DNA from: Corbicula japonica
Taxonomy: Eukaryota > Mollusca > Bivalvia > Venerida > Cyrenidae
DNA length: 64,000 nt
Assembly (NCBI GenBank): GCA_038501625.1
Contig: JAZAYU010000004.1
Coordinates: 17,068,957 to 17,132,956, forward strand
Direction: 5' to 3'
In this document: piece by piece, positions 23,090-35,070 of the stretch
Layout of the letters: every line of letters starts with the position of its first letter
Numbering within the stretch: position 1 is the stretch's first letter
The notes under the pieces: model-generated
The model's input: the letters and a program-made list of their open reading frames with translations, nothing else
The model's database searches: none
Told to the model about the DNA's origin: nothing
Made by a program: the position numbers and the translations under genes

Positions 23090-25804
23090 CTAGAAAATAA
23101 AATAATTTTAACAAAATAAGTATTAAGTCTAAAGACGAGAAAAAATCGTTAATTGTTTTATCATATTAGAAATGGACAAGTATCGGTGAGGATTGATCTA
23201 TAGACTAACTCTATTCCTATTCTCCGGGCGGAAATGGTCGCAGTTCAAAGCAATACAGTTTAATGTTTGTTTTATATATACAGAAGCACTCCTTCTTTAA
23301 TGACGAGTATTATATTAAAACGTAAAAAAGGGTATTTGAGGAAATAAAATATCAAAACAGAAAGGTATTTATAGAAACAAAACAAATTTAAAAAATACAT
23401 TTTGCCGTATCTTTTGTTAATGTAGTAAACGATAACAGTCTATACTAGAAGTTGTTGCCGAGCGTCTCATTGTTCATTTGCTAATTAATTTTTTGTCATT
23501 CTGGAAATTCTTCACATTTATCTATTTGTTAGTGTTTTATTTGCTATATTTCACAGAAATAAACCGTTGTCTTAGCTCCTGCTTGCCAATATTTGTAATG
23601 GGATTCCGAAATACCATTGATTAATATGCTTATCTTAGAACATCAGATACAAAAGGCTCTATTTCCGTTGATATTTTGATCAATTTCGCAAGAACAATTA
23701 CATAAATAAGGCATTGCTGTCCGAGACTAGTCTCTTTTTGAGAATAAATCGTCGTTCTTTATTTCTTAAGATTTGGTTCTTTAAAGAAAACATATTGTTG
23801 CGCAATAAATAACCCTTGTTTCTGATAAAGCTGTCCAAATGCATCCGTTTACTTATCTTTAGGATTTAAGTAATTTTAGGAATGGGAAGTACAATCCGCA
23901 TATAAAATGAGCGCAGACTTAAGTTATTTGAAGTCAGCAATTGAACAATTTTGTATTTTAGATCTTCAATATGTGAGTGATCCACGATTGTGTTTATTTT
24001 CAATTACTTGCAACCAGTATACTGATAAGAATTTCATATAAATGAATAGAAATGTGTATTTAAATGAAGAAGTCCGGAATATAGAAGCTAGTTTTCATTG
24101 CACATTTTGAATCTGATCACAGAAATTTTAAGACTTTTCGACTTGACCACTGGTTTCTGAGATATTATTAGTTAAATATTGATCCCAATATATGATGGAG
24201 GTCATTTTAAGATGACCAGTGACATCATCAAATAATGAGTGCAAATCAATAAGTTATTAATACTTTATGTTACGTAAATATGTTGTTTTTTTTAAATAAA
24301 AGAAAATACTTAAATCGTTTTTATTATGAACTTCCAATATTATAATATGAAAAACTAAATATTATGTTGAGGTTCCCCTAATTTAGTATTTATATTTGTG
24401 CACAAGGATTGATGTTGTCACTGGTCAGCATTTAAGAAGGCTGCCTTCAATAACAGATAAACTGACAAATGAAAACTAACTTTTGTAAATTTTGTACTAA
24501 ATTTACTAAATATGTTATTCTGAATATAAAGAAAATCGTTTTATGATCAAATGATACAATTTACACGAGAATTGGTTGAATTAATTCAGTAGAATTCGGA
24601 TGCATATTTCACGGTACGCAAAATCTAAGGGGAACAACTTGTGTTTACCGATGACGTCATTGGATCGCAGTTCGCTATTATGGGTATTTGTCGCGTATAG
24701 TATAAAATAGTAAATGTGACAATAACGTTATCCTGTGTCAGTAACTTTGCTAGTATATGATTTTTTTTTTGCATTTCCACATAATATTGGCAAACACTTA
24801 TATCTGTAAATCACAGCTACGGAAACCATATAACCCAAGTAGCCATTTTGGCGGATAATAGTGCAAACATTTTTAATTGGACATGCAATAAAATGCAGTT
24901 CCGTCGTTATATCCTTGAGGGGATGGTTCTTAGTTAACGCGTTCGCTAAAACGGTTGTTTTGGGGTTGAGTAATAAAAATAATATACTTTCATTTTGTTA
25001 AGTAAATACATCGTGTCCGTCTTGGCTTATTATACAGCGAACTGCATAGAATATTTAGAATACATTAAAAAACACGAGGATATGCCTATTAAATATAGGG
25101 TAACCACGTCACTTCGCCTTTTGTATCCGCCTATGGCTATATTGACTAGAATATTAATAATTCTGCGCAAATCAAATAGGCGATTTATACACAAATATAA
25201 AAATGTGTTGCAATCCTAAATCTGGTTTTAAATGAAAACTACACAGAACTCGAACAGTCTGTTTTTGTAGTAAAATAGGCGTATTAAGAATATGCATTTT
25301 AGAATTTAAAGCCTTCGCACACAGCCACAAAGTAGAGATGTAAAGAAAGCATATTGTTTAAATTTGCTCTAATCAAGACAAATAATGTTGATTATCCAAA
25401 AAACGCAAGGTACTTGTCCCTGTTCTGTTTTACTGGTTTGGTGACACGCGTGTGATCTATGCCACTAGTTATCTGGGACCTCTGCCGGCCACACTCTAGT
25501 ACATGATCTACTGGCCCCAGTCTCTAAATCACTGATTTAATTAGTGCATCCGGCGATCAAACGACTTGTGATATATGCAGCGCACTATACAGCCTCGGGA
25601 AGCAGGAAGTTGTCAGACATGTGTCATGTATACCACGTCCAGCCGATAATCCCGCGATATCGGGTCAATTAATTTTATGAAAGTATGTGAAGTTTTGTAT
25701 TCCAATATTATATAGCGAGACTTTATTTGTAATTATATTGAATTAAATTAAACGAATTACATAGCCGTCTTCCGGCGAATTTTTAACGAAATGATTGGTA
25801 CTGA

Positions 25805-26065
25805 CGTTGCCGATATTAATGGTGTTTGCAGATATGCGAACCTTTACCGGGACGATAGGTCATTGCGTAGAGCCCTTTCCTTTTTTGTCTAAGGTAAATA
25901 TCGTCGGGACCGCGTCGGATATCAAACACTTACGAAAAGTTATTGGCATTTGTTGTTGAATCACTGGATTTAAAACAAAACTTTGCCGATAAAACTGATG
26001 TTCGCAGATACGCGATTCTTTACCGGCACAATAGGTCTATGCGTACAGCCGTTTCCTTTTTCATA
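25805..26065 (+). repeat. Duplicated ~80-bp segment with coding-like similarity
   Basis: 25805-25895 and 25980-26065 align ('TTGCCGATA...GCAGATAYGCGA...CTTTACCGG.ACRATAGG...TTTCCTTTTT'). In the plus-strand frame both read alike ('CRYANLYRDDRSLRRALSFF' and 'RRYAILYRHNRSMRTAVSFF'), with differences that mostly preserve residue class. The second lies in an 89-codon open frame (25943-26212). No family recognised. Confidence 0.5.
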
Positions 26066-26721
26066 TTTCAATCGAATTTTTCTGTATTCTCTAACAAGTA
26101 TCTAAAGAAGCTAATATCATTTTGGTTTGATTGTTTTTTACAATCGATCACAGCAAAAATATCCATCGTCATTAAAATTTGTCATCAAATCAATGTAAAA
26201 ATAATCAAATAAGTGTACTATCATAAGCGCGAAAGATCCAATGACGTCATCGATATTAAGCTCTGCCCATTCCGAAATTCTAGTGATTTTTGGAGAGCTG
26301 AATTTGTGGATGTCAATGCTTATTTATGGCGTTTTTGTGCATGAAATCGATTTATTTATATGAGATATTGGTAATTACTTAAATTGGAAAGTATTTTGTT
26401 GGAAACTAAGCATGTGTCAGTTTATCTTTAAAATAAGCAACTTCAGATAGCCTTAGTTTAGCTATTTATGTTTCGATTTTCAAAATTATTTCGCTGATGT
26501 GAAGAAAATTTGTAGGCCTGTGCAATCGTGTATATTTCAAATTTTCCGGAATTCTACTTGAATCTTTCCAATAGTTCTTTAATACATTACATCAGCTAAC
26601 AATAGCATATCTCTTAAATATTCTAAAATTGATTACATTTTTTTGAAAAACGACTGAGTTCATTTAGGCAGTAATGGAATTGATGTGTTGTTTTTTTTTC
26701 AAATAGGCGGTTTGTTAATAC

Positions 26722-26894
26722 AGTTAAACCTGTCATAAGCAGCCACCCGAGGGAGTGACAAAAGTGGCTGCTGTACTCAGGTGGCTGTTATGACAGGTGA
26801 AGAATAGTACATAATGTCATTTTAGGACATATTCAAACTGGCTGTTCAAGACAGGTGGTTGCTATTCTCAGGTGGCTGCTAAGTAAGGTTTAAC
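26722..26894. repeat. Foldback repeat next to the TM3 exon
   Basis: Imperfect terminal inversion: 'AGTTAAACCTGTCATAAGCAG' (start truncated for length) is mirrored by 'GGTGGCTGCTAAGTAAGGTT'. Internal 'AGGTGGCTGYTATGACAGGT'-type words recur. It resembles a repeat widespread in invertebrate genomes (from memory). It ends only about 15 bp from the donor of the TM3 exon. Confidence 0.7.
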
Positions 26895-26910
26895 TAAATT
26901 TTATATTTAC

Positions 26911-27029
26911 CGTTCTAAGCCAGGCCGGTGCGCGGTTGATACGGACTCCCCTGAAGAACATGTTGGCCACCACAGTTGACAACACAGTAGACATTGTAAT
27001 CATCACCATCGACAGGCAAAAGTACTTCC
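26911..27029 (-). CDS. nAChR subunit, TM3 exon
   Basis: A 119-bp exon with acceptor 'TTTAAG' and donor G|GTAAATAT. It completes a split Gly codon and then reads 'KYFCLSMVMITMSTVLSTVV' and 'ANMFFRGVRINRAPAWLRT'. This is TM3 followed by the conserved basic 'RG.R.NRAP.WLR' turn of nAChRs. The entry phase (1) matches the TM2 exon and the exit phase (0) matches the terminal exon. Only one copy is present in the window. Confidence 0.92.
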
Positions 27030-27459
27030 CTTAAATACGAACACAGATAATTGAGCATACCGTTAAATACACAGATTGTCATGGAACGTTTTTGTTGTAT
27101 TTTGAAATTTTAGTTTATATGATATAAAACACGCTACATCGTAATCTTGGTTTGAACTATGCGCGTTAGGTTTAAGTTGTCTAAACAACAGAATTTTAAA
27201 ATATTTTGCTAGCGGTATTCGGCTCAGATGTCCTATTTTAAAAGACTACTGACAAAAATATTACTTGTGACTAGTTAGATTTAGCAATGTGTTTAAAATC
27301 TAAGTGATAAATATTTTGCTATTTTTGCAGTCTGTACTGAACTTGGTTTTAAAAGTTCAGTGAGTTAATATTTTAAGGTCGGTACTGGAAGTGGATTTTT
27401 TAATTCCCATGACATACATATTTTGATATCAACCAGCTGGTTCCGAATCTCGATTTTAC

Positions 27460-27655
27460 AAAAGAACATTGCCGCCGTTCCAAGGCGGTAACCCCTCATG
27501 TTCTCAGTTTTGTTAATTGTTTGTGATGTCTTTTTTGAAACTGATCATTTTATTAATCATGCTCTCTCCCTATCTCTTCTTTTTGACTGTGTGGGGAGGC
27601 TGTTTTTTCTGAATGTGGCAATTCCTGATATGCATATTTCACCTGTTACCAGTCG
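27460..27655 (+). repeat. Composite-element tail module (SINE-like), copy
   Basis: 'CCAAGGCGGTAACCCCTCAT', 'GAAACTGATCATTTTATTAA' and 'GTGTGGGGAGGCTGTTTTTT' up to 'TTCCTGATATGCATATTTCA' match 16960-17145 almost base for base. The high similarity suggests recent dispersal. Opposite orientation to the host gene. Confidence 0.85.
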
Positions 27656-28851
27656 GTTCTGGAACTGGGTTTTAGAAACTCAGTGACATTAATAGTTCGC
27701 CATTGTGTTTATACCATCAGTACCAAACATTTTGTCTTTAAACAAGACGGCATTGGCACTGAACTTAAACTGGTCCTTACAGTTCCGTAAAACACTTCCG
27801 ACAGACAAAACTTCGCGTATATCAGCATATTTGATCTTCATTGTACTATTTTTCAGAACAATTGACGTCATGGAAGGCACTTGGTTGTTTTGAAGTTAAC
27901 ACCAGACGTGTTTTGAGTTTCTGTACGCGAGACGTGTTTCCTGTCAAATTGAATTATTATTGCGTGAGAGGAATGAGATTAAATGAAAATAACGGATCAT
28001 ACACCAGTAATTTATTTTAGTTCGAGACTAATTTGATTGTTGCATGTAGCTTAAATTTAAGGAGACTGTTATTAAATATTTATAACTAGTCATAGCGGTT
28101 AAGCCATGTTTTTGTAACAAAAGTAATAACTACTTTTTGCGATACAATTTTTCATTTCCTATTATACCATATTATTTACTGTCACACTCATAAAAATTGC
28201 ATGTGATTTGTAGAAATGGATTGATACCATTATTCAATGCTACCATATGCCTAAGCCAGGCTTTTGACTTTCAGCATAAATGTCGAGGGAAACTTTAATA
28301 TATTCTCTGGTTTTCAATAATCCACCCACACAGACGCACGCGTTAATTAATTAAATATTTGAGTCTACATGTAATAGTGAAATCAACCTGATTAAAATCA
28401 TCTCTACCGAAAATCATGGCGCTATCAGGATCTGACGACGAGTCAATAAAACGCGCTTTTATCAACAACCTTACGAACCAATCAGATTTTCGCCTATAAA
28501 ATCGACGTTAATGTCTAAGTGTTCCGAACGTTGTATTGTGTAGCGTATCCATGTGTACACAGTGCTTAAAGCCATGGAAGGTGTAACCAACCCGCATTAG
28601 ACATATTTTACTGAAGATAGTTGTATTTAATAAAAGTAATGAATTCATTTCCACTGAAATGACATCTTCGGATCATTTTGACACTTGACGATAGCATTAC
28701 GTATCATGCTTCCGGTGTTGACAGTTTCTAAAATAGTTATCGGGAAAAACCACTATAGCTAAAATACGTTATTTGCAGGCCGTCATCAGATCTAACATTT
28801 TGTTAGCCCTCACTATATAAAGTGAGATTGTAGTGAAATGTACTTCGTAAC

Positions 28852-28854
<3 letters not shown>

Positions 28855-28918
<64 letters not shown>
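28855..28918. repeat. (GA)n microsatellite, (TC)n on the nAChR transcript
   Basis: About 30 uninterrupted GA dinucleotides. In the gene's sense it is a CU-rich run beginning about 37 nt after the TM2 exon donor. Confidence 0.97.
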
Positions 28919-28921
<3 letters not shown>

Positions 28922-28955
28922 GTTAAACACAATATAAAGAGGTCTAAAAACTGAC

Positions 28956-29042
28956 CTATCAGTGGGATTGACTCTGCTGCTTTAGGTGTAGACTCGGACA
29001 ATAAAAGTAACAAGACAAAGAAAGCCACGAACACGTTCATTC
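28956..29042 (-). CDS. nAChR subunit, TM2 (pore) exon
   Basis: An 87-bp exon with acceptor 'TGTTTTCAG' and donor G|GTCAGT. After the split Gly it reads 'MNVFVAFFVLLLLLSESTPK' and 'AAESIPLIG'. With the cassette end 'P-A-K-L-x-L-G' this makes a complete TM2 and TM2-TM3 link. The sequence resembles the TM2 of molluscan anionic nAChRs, where Pro-Ala replaces the Glu of cation channels at -2'/-1'. Position 9' aligns with Val rather than the usual Leu. Phase is 1 at both ends. It is a single copy, so all three cassettes must join here. Confidence 0.93.
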
Positions 29043-29087
29043 CTGAAAACATTCAACAATTCAAGAGCATTTTCATGAAGTTGACCT

Positions 29088-29236
29088 GTGCCCAAGGTTA
29101 TAAAACTGAGCATGGAAACCAGTCTCAAATCTGAAGCATCTGATTGGCTGAAATGGCGACTGGTCGCCATTTCAGCCAATCAGATGCTTGAGATTTGAGA
29201 CTGGTTTCCAATCTCAGCTTTATAACCTTCAGCCCT
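29088..29236. mobile_element. Foldback MITE, copy 4, next to the TM2 exon
   Basis: About 149 bp, well preserved, with left end GTGCCCAAGGTTATAAAACT and right end 'CTTTATAACCTTCAGCCCTG'. It begins only about 45 nt upstream (transcript sense) of the TM2 exon acceptor, so its hairpin would sit where a branch point is expected. Confidence 0.92.
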
Positions 29237-30019
29237 GTTATCAAAAGTTTAGTTAAACAGTACTAACATAATGTTTTGATAAACTCTGTAAATGAATAGG
29301 TTAAAAATTATTGAAAACTTTTAATAATATTTCTATTTTAAAGACAGTTTTAAATATTTCAATTTTCAATATTTTAGCATATAGCATTTATATGACATTA
29401 CGGTTGTGTATTAAAAAGCTCTACATAATTTACCTAAGCGAAGGCTAAAACAAACCTATATATGAGTTTGAAATGAATATAAACATGCAACATCAAAGTG
29501 AAATCGTTCTAGTAGAGTTTTTTCCTCATATCCATACTAGCAATACATGCTGTAAATGTATGCAAAATAATAAGGTCAGAATATCGCATAACACACTACA
29601 CAGAGCACTTGCGCGTGTATTCACTAAGTTAGAAAACATACAGAATCTTCCGTGAGAGTAGCTTAATATCAAAACCAAAAACTAAAACGGATATCTTAAA
29701 TGGAACACTATTGTTGCATTCCCATGTGTTTTTACAACTGTACTAAGCCACATCACAGAACTTTAAATTTTAGCATTGTGAAAATCCAATGGAATGATTC
29801 AAGTATTTATTTTATTCTTTTATATTTATCTTTATTCAACCAAGAAAGCAATTAATATAAAGAACGCAAAATGTTGTTAACATGAACTATTATATAGTTG
29901 CGCTAAAACTTTATAAGCATTCAACAGATTTTTTGTTTTTGAGAATTTTAAAAAAATCTCAGAAACTTAAAGCAGAAAAAGAGTATGTTAAGGTGCAAGG
30001 AAATCTGTATATGGCGTCT
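29237..30019 (-). other. nAChR intron sequence, unannotated
   Basis: AT-rich. A 60-codon frame at 29473-29655 (+) is not recognised. Confidence 0.4.
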
Positions 30020-30779
30020 TCACGGGCAGATGAAAAATAAAACTAAGGTTAAACGATGGGAGAGACTTGGAAGGCCATACTTAACATATACCAGTAAAGG
30101 ACTACTTATAGAATTTGTACTTTTGTTTACTGTTTGCAGATAAGGCAGCAAATTTATTCCAAGTGTTTGTAAATTTGTCTTAAGATGCTGATATTTGGGC
30201 ATTTAACTTCGGAACATTATATTATGTAGACATCTGTTTTTAAATCCCTCAATACTTGGTCTTATTTTACCCACTTTACATTTATAAACATATTGTTCAG
30301 CATTAATGAATATATTGTTCATCGCAATTGAATGAAGAGCATTTCCCAAAATTATGTTTGTTTTTGTAAACTCAAAAAGTACACACGGAAACTTTGTAGT
30401 TAATCATACTTGTACGCTACTGAAAAAGTCTTTGACAATTTTAAAGTCCCAGAACAGGTGAACAAGAGTCTCTGTGTGCAGGCTACAGAAAGAACATAAG
30501 TTATTGTTTCTTATTCCCAGTTTGTCTAACAGATTATTGGTACAGAGTAATCTATAATTAATACTATACTGAAACCATTGTAAGGTTGAATCCTTAGTGA
30601 TTCTTAATGGAAGTTCATATATTGCTTTCCAGTTAATGTTGAGTTCAAATCAACTTCCCATTTATTTGAAGAGTTTGGTAGAGTTTTACCTATATACATT
30701 GTTTCATATATTGTCCTTCAACCTTTTTCATTTGCAAGAATAATTTTTGAAATCATGCGGAACATCGGATTTTGTTCTT
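30020..30779 (-). mobile_element. Non-LTR retrotransposon fragment (C-terminal region of an L1/Tx1-like ORF2)
   Basis: Read on the minus strand from 30779: 'KWEVDLNS', then 'LQWFQYSINYRLLCTNNLL', 'LGIRNNNLCSFCSLHTETL' and 'VHLFWDF', followed by a diverging tail to about 30020. The sequence 'LqWFQy..nyr.L.tN..L...gi....CsFC....Et..HLFw.c' is the zf-RVT-type C-terminal region found in L1-like LINE proteins (from memory). Stops and frameshifts interrupt it, so it is a dead 5'-truncated copy within the nAChR intron, in the same orientation as the gene. Confidence 0.75.
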
Positions 30780-30780
30780 T

Positions 30781-30985
30781 TACCCCCAGTGGCAATTTGT
30801 TTTGCCACTGACCGTTCCAATGCGGTATCCCCAAAGGTTCTCTTTTTCGTTAATTGTTTGTGGCGTCCTATTTGAATTGACATACTTATAACAAACATGC
30901 TCTCCCTTCCTTTCTTTTTTTTGCTGCGTGGGGAGGCTGTGTTTTGTGAGTACGGCGATTCCTGATATACATATAATATATTATT
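30781..30985 (+). repeat. Composite-element tail module (SINE-like), diverged copy
   Basis: 'CCCCCAGTGGCAATTTGTTT' is shared with 16929 onward, then 'ACCGTTCCAATGCGGTA', 'GTGGGGAGGCTGTGTTTTG' and 'GATTCCTGATATACATA'. It abuts the LINE fragment. Confidence 0.8.
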
Positions 30986-31929
30986 TTTTTACAAGAATCA
31001 AGTATTTGATACGCAATCCACAAGTGTTTAAATCACTGCATTAAATCACTTAAGTGTCTTCACTTGTGTTCGTTTCGCTAATATTTCTTGTGTCGTTTTC
31101 AATCTGGAGATTTTAAACTAAGTTAATTTACAGTATTCAAATATGCTATTGGCAAAACCAGGATTTCATATAGAGAAAACTCCTACGCCTCGCAACATAG
31201 ATCACCCGTCATCATCAGAAAGCTTACTATACACATTACATGTACTAAATCTACGTTTTAGCATACTTTAGATAACAAAATATTTTACTTAACCTATATG
31301 TGTATTCAATATGTTCAAATAACCAATAATTTATACAATATGTTTAATAAACCAATCAATATAAAACAATGGTTCTTTCAATACATGACATCATTATATA
31401 TAAGTACAAACTTAAACAATCAACATTGTCGCCAATCGATTTTTCCCACCCCGTTTTCCCTACCTTTGGAAATTTTAAAGAGCATGCTTTTTTCCGAAAG
31501 CTTAAAAAATTCTATTACCTATTCCATTTTGGAATTTTTAAATTAGTTTATACTTATATCTCGTTACGTTTGTGAAAAAATGATTAAGTATTATATATTT
31601 GACATAAGATTTTATAATTAAACCTATGAGTGAGGTAAATGTTATATGAAATACCAATGACACAAATCAGCTGCGGCCTACAATGTGTGTCTAAGACGGT
31701 CAGTTGCACAGTTAGCCTATGTTCTAACTACACCCTTCATAAACTTATAGTTACTCAGTATTGAATAGTAGAACACTGTTCAAATTTAAAACATACCTGT
31801 GAAATACCTCTTTTTTAACTTCTTTTCAATAAATTGCTAATAAAATCCTTCCTAAGTAAACCAAGGATATTTAAACGCCACAAAATTGACCATTGCTTTG
31901 TAAAGGGATATACCGAAATCGGCCAAAAA
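30986..31929 (-). other. nAChR intron sequence, unannotated
   Basis: Very AT-rich. Overlapping plus-strand frames of 68-82 codons at 31298-31575 show no domain. Confidence 0.4.
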
Positions 31930-32400
31930 TACTGAAATACCTTCGCTGTAACAGCTTAGCACCCAAAGGATATACTTCTGCTTTTAAAATTGTGTTTGCC
32001 TTTGACGTTATTTGTGATATGCAGGATTTATATTCTCAGACCCCCTGTCAAAGTTCTAGTCTGTTTAGTTCCACCTTCGGACAAACCCATTCTTTAATCT
32101 GGGGACTTAAGCCGCCTAACATTGAATGGTATTAATCTGAAAATACCGCATTGAAGGAACCGTGTTCACCACCAAATGCATACCATCGTTTGGGATGGAC
32201 CATAATTGTAAGTTTGTTTTTTTTTTGGTGTAAATATTGAGTTGCGCTCAGCCCTGTGCAAGACGGCGTGGGCAGTAATATGCATTTCTATTACTGCCCT
32301 TGAACAGGCTCAATCAACCCGACTCTGCAATATTTTCATATTTGTCATGTTCGGTGGTTTTCAATGTTCCATAATCTATTTCATCTATTTATACAGAAGT
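31930..32400 (+). repeat. Composite-element second module, copy
   Basis: Aligns with 18290-18745: 'AAGGATATACTTCTGCTTTT', 'TGATATGCAGGATTTAT', 'GAATGGTATTAATCTGAAAA', 'GCATACCATCGTTTGG', 'GTAAATATTGAG' and 'CTGCAATATTTTCATATTTG' occur in the same order. The first and third modules are missing here. Confidence 0.8.
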
Positions 32401-33380
32401 ATCTTGATAAACATTTGATTATAATAATTAACAGTATCGAATTTAAAATTGTTTTTTCTCCGCTTTGAATTTTATTTACTTTACACAATCGGGCCTGATG
32501 AATATACGCGATCTGTAAAATGCTTTTTTTATCACATGCAACCATGCAAATATTTTTTTAAATAATTTAAATTAAAAAAAATGGTTGAATAAAAAGTCCA
32601 AGCTTATAAATGTAAAACATAAAATGGTTTAGGCCTACGAGCATGCTCTAAAATAAAATAGTTCATGTTAAAGGTAAACTTAATAGTAACATGAGGTACA
32701 AGGGAAGTTGTATTGACCTATCCACTCATAGGGAACAATAACGACGGCGGGAAATGCAACGACTTCAGTACCAACGCGACTGCATTATTGTGTATTGATG
32801 AATAAGAAGCGCTTATGAACACAAACTGGTTAATTTTACTGAATTCTTGCGGTTTATTTTCATGTGCGTTTCACAAGAAGTGTTTACTAAGCTGGTGTTG
32901 AATAAGCGAGCGAAAACTAAATTAAAACAAGATTTATCTCGTTCGAATATTTTCAACGTGTACGATAGACACACGCAGGATACAGGTGCACACTACATAG
33001 ATTATTAAATATTTATATTGTTGATGTAAATTTTCTTCTTAAACAGACTTAATATTAACATAATAATATTGCTCAAAAAGAAAAAGAGATAGTTAATTGA
33101 TACTTTACAACCTAATGGCGTTAAATTATTAACTGAAATAATAAAAATTTAAGTTTAAATTAATTTTGACACAAAACTATTCTTACAGTACTAATTGCAT
33201 GCACCGCCATCTTTATTGTTTACCAGGATACGGGTGTAGCACTGCACAGTCGCTACAACAGTAGCGAAGCAGAAAAATATATGTATAATATAATGTAAAA
33301 ATGTCAAGAAAAAAATTAAAATAATTTAGTCGAACTTATGGCGATTACAACAGACTTTTCTGCCCTATGTTTCTACTTAC
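32401..33380 (-). other. nAChR intron sequence, unannotated
   Basis: AT-rich stretch between the composite copy and the third cassette. No exon-like sequence or repeat recognised. Confidence 0.5.
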
Positions 33381-33838
33381 CAAGGCTGAGTTTTGCCGGG
33401 GCTTCGGGCGGCACCCAGAATATCACATGGGTCAAGCACGTTAGAAGTGCACAAGGCAAAATTAAGATAAAAGTATAGAAGGCCACTTTCCGTTTTAAAC
33501 TTATATGAAATTTCAAATCTAAGTAAGGCACATTCTTGCAGCATTCGTATAACTTGACATTTCTTTCCCCGGTGTTGCTCATAACATCCCATTCGTTGCT
33601 AGGAATAAAGTCATCAACCATGAATCGTGTAATATTTTGGAAGAACTGAAGATCGAGGTAGTTCCCATCGTGAGTCCACGATCCAAACTGAAGGTAGCAC
33701 GATTGGGTATCAAAGGGGAAGAACCGAGTTTCCAGCTGACACGAGCTTCGAAGTATCGCTTGTGGCATCCAGATTATGTCCCCTAAGTAGTTGACAACGA
33801 CCAAGGCTCGGCGTTGCTCCTGGAGTCGGTCGTCTGCG
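33381..33838 (-). CDS. nAChR subunit, alternative cassette exon C (loops E-B-F-C, Cys-loop, TM1; 2' Ser)
   Basis: A 458-bp exon with acceptor 'TGCTCTTTAG' and donor G|GTAAGTAG, frame fully open. Reads from 'ADDRLQEQRRALVVVNYLGD' through loop E, the Cys-loop (C, 13 residues with FPFD, C), loop B 'GSWTHDGNYLDLQF', loop F 'VDDFIPSNEWD', and loop C 'LYECCKNVPYLDLKF' with the vicinal Cys pair and the following Tyr of alpha-type subunits. TM1 follows, then 'WVPPEAPAKLSLG'. One N-glycosylation sequon (NIT) is absent from the other cassettes. It is the most diverged of the three and the nearest to the TM2 exon. TM1 has a His (LTHVIF) where the others have Leu. Confidence 0.93.
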
Positions 33839-34163
33839 CTAAAGAGCATGCATAACAAACATTTAGCGATCTGGCTTGCATGAATTTAATACACAGCGAA
33901 CGGCAACGTTCAAGACGAAACACAACACATTTTGTGTATTCGTTTTCGTCAGGTTAGTCGAATTTAATTAGTTACATCATCAAAAGTCTTATTATGAAAT
34001 ATCTATGACACATTTGTCTTGAAAGTTGCTAATGAAATAATTGGATACAAATCAGCTATACACTAAGTGACAGCAACAAACAGAAGAACACACGTGTTTA
34101 CAGAGAAATACATGGAACACAGGCATTACAGATTGAGCGCAATGTAACTACCACAAACTGAAC

Positions 34164-34267
34164 AAGCTAAATATACCCGTATGTATTCAAGCTAAATATA
34201 TCCCGTATGTATTCAAGCTAAATATATCCCGTATGTATTCAAGCTAAATATATCCCGTATGTATTCA
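34164..34267. repeat. 26-bp minisatellite, four copies
   Basis: Four near-identical units of AAGCTAAATATATCCCGTAT plus GTATTC; the first lacks one T. Confidence 0.95.
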
Positions 34268-34929
34268 ACTTCTCATATTTGTAGCATGTTACATATTTTC
34301 TCACAGTTTACACTGTCGGGGGCCCCACATGTCAACACGGCTCACACATCCACCGGCGTTCACCATTGTATCTCTATCTAGTGCCTTGAACAATGTCGTT
34401 TCCTGGCGGTAACATTCTCCACTCTTTCATTGATATAAAGTATCTCCTCATATGCATCAATTTCAATTGAGTATTTCAAAGCATCCATCAAATATTTTCC
34501 GAACTAAGTGTCGATATGTATGCAGGCCAGTTATTATGACTGTGACTGTGTCGGTGAAAAAAAAAGGTTTCGGATTGAATTATCACATTAAGCTCATATT
34601 GTGAGTATTATAAGTGTTTCTAGTGTTAATTTATAGTTAAAAAGTGTGTATCTTAAATAAAAATAATATTATACTTAATACTAAAATAATATAGATTAAA
34701 GACCCGTGCGGTAGTTTCCGATTTACGAGTTTTACATTCTGCCGTCTACGATGGCAAACAAAACCAGCCGCTGAGTTGAGTCCCACACAGTTGATTCATA
34801 AGTAATATTTTACCAAGAATACCTCTTTATTTGCCAATTTATTACAAAATTCCGATTTAAATCAGACACATAAGCCTAAACAATACGGAAATTATGCTAA
34901 TGCTGCGCACCAAAAATTCTCAAAGTCCT

Positions 34930-35070
34930 GTGCCAAAGGTTATAAAATTGAGCATGGAAACCAGTCTTAAATCTCAAGCATCTGATTGGCTGAAATGGCG
35001 ACAAGTCACCATTTCAGCCAATCAGAGATTTGAGACTGCTTTCCAAACTCAGATTTATAACCTTGGGAGC
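34930..35070. mobile_element. Foldback MITE, copy 5
   Basis: The same family: GTGCCAAAGGTTATAAAATT at the left and 'GATTTATAACCTTGGG' at the right, with a small deletion in the right arm. It lies in the intron between cassettes B and C. Confidence 0.9.

Larger units (their letters stand above)
23090..26910 (-). other. nAChR intron (TM3 exon to terminal exon)
   Basis: 3.8 kb and AT-rich. It holds a fragment of the composite-element tail in reverse (about 25285-25350, 'CACACAGCCACAAAGTAGAG'), a pair of similar about 80-bp segments (25805-25895, 25980-26065), and a foldback repeat at 26722-26894. No exon-like sequence otherwise. Confidence 0.6.
27030..28955 (-). other. nAChR intron (TM2 exon to TM3 exon)
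   Basis: 1.9 kb. It contains a copy of the composite-element tail at 27460-27655 and a long GA/TC microsatellite just downstream of the TM2 exon donor. No exon-like sequence otherwise. Confidence 0.6.

Noticed and set aside
25400..25680. Possible tRNA-like or RNA gene in a locally GC-richer stretch
   Set aside because: No cloverleaf, A-box and B-box pair or other RNA signature could be seen.
28813..29052. A protein ending in a long Ser-Leu repeat
   Set aside because: The frame is the TM2 exon read through its donor into the (TC)n microsatellite.
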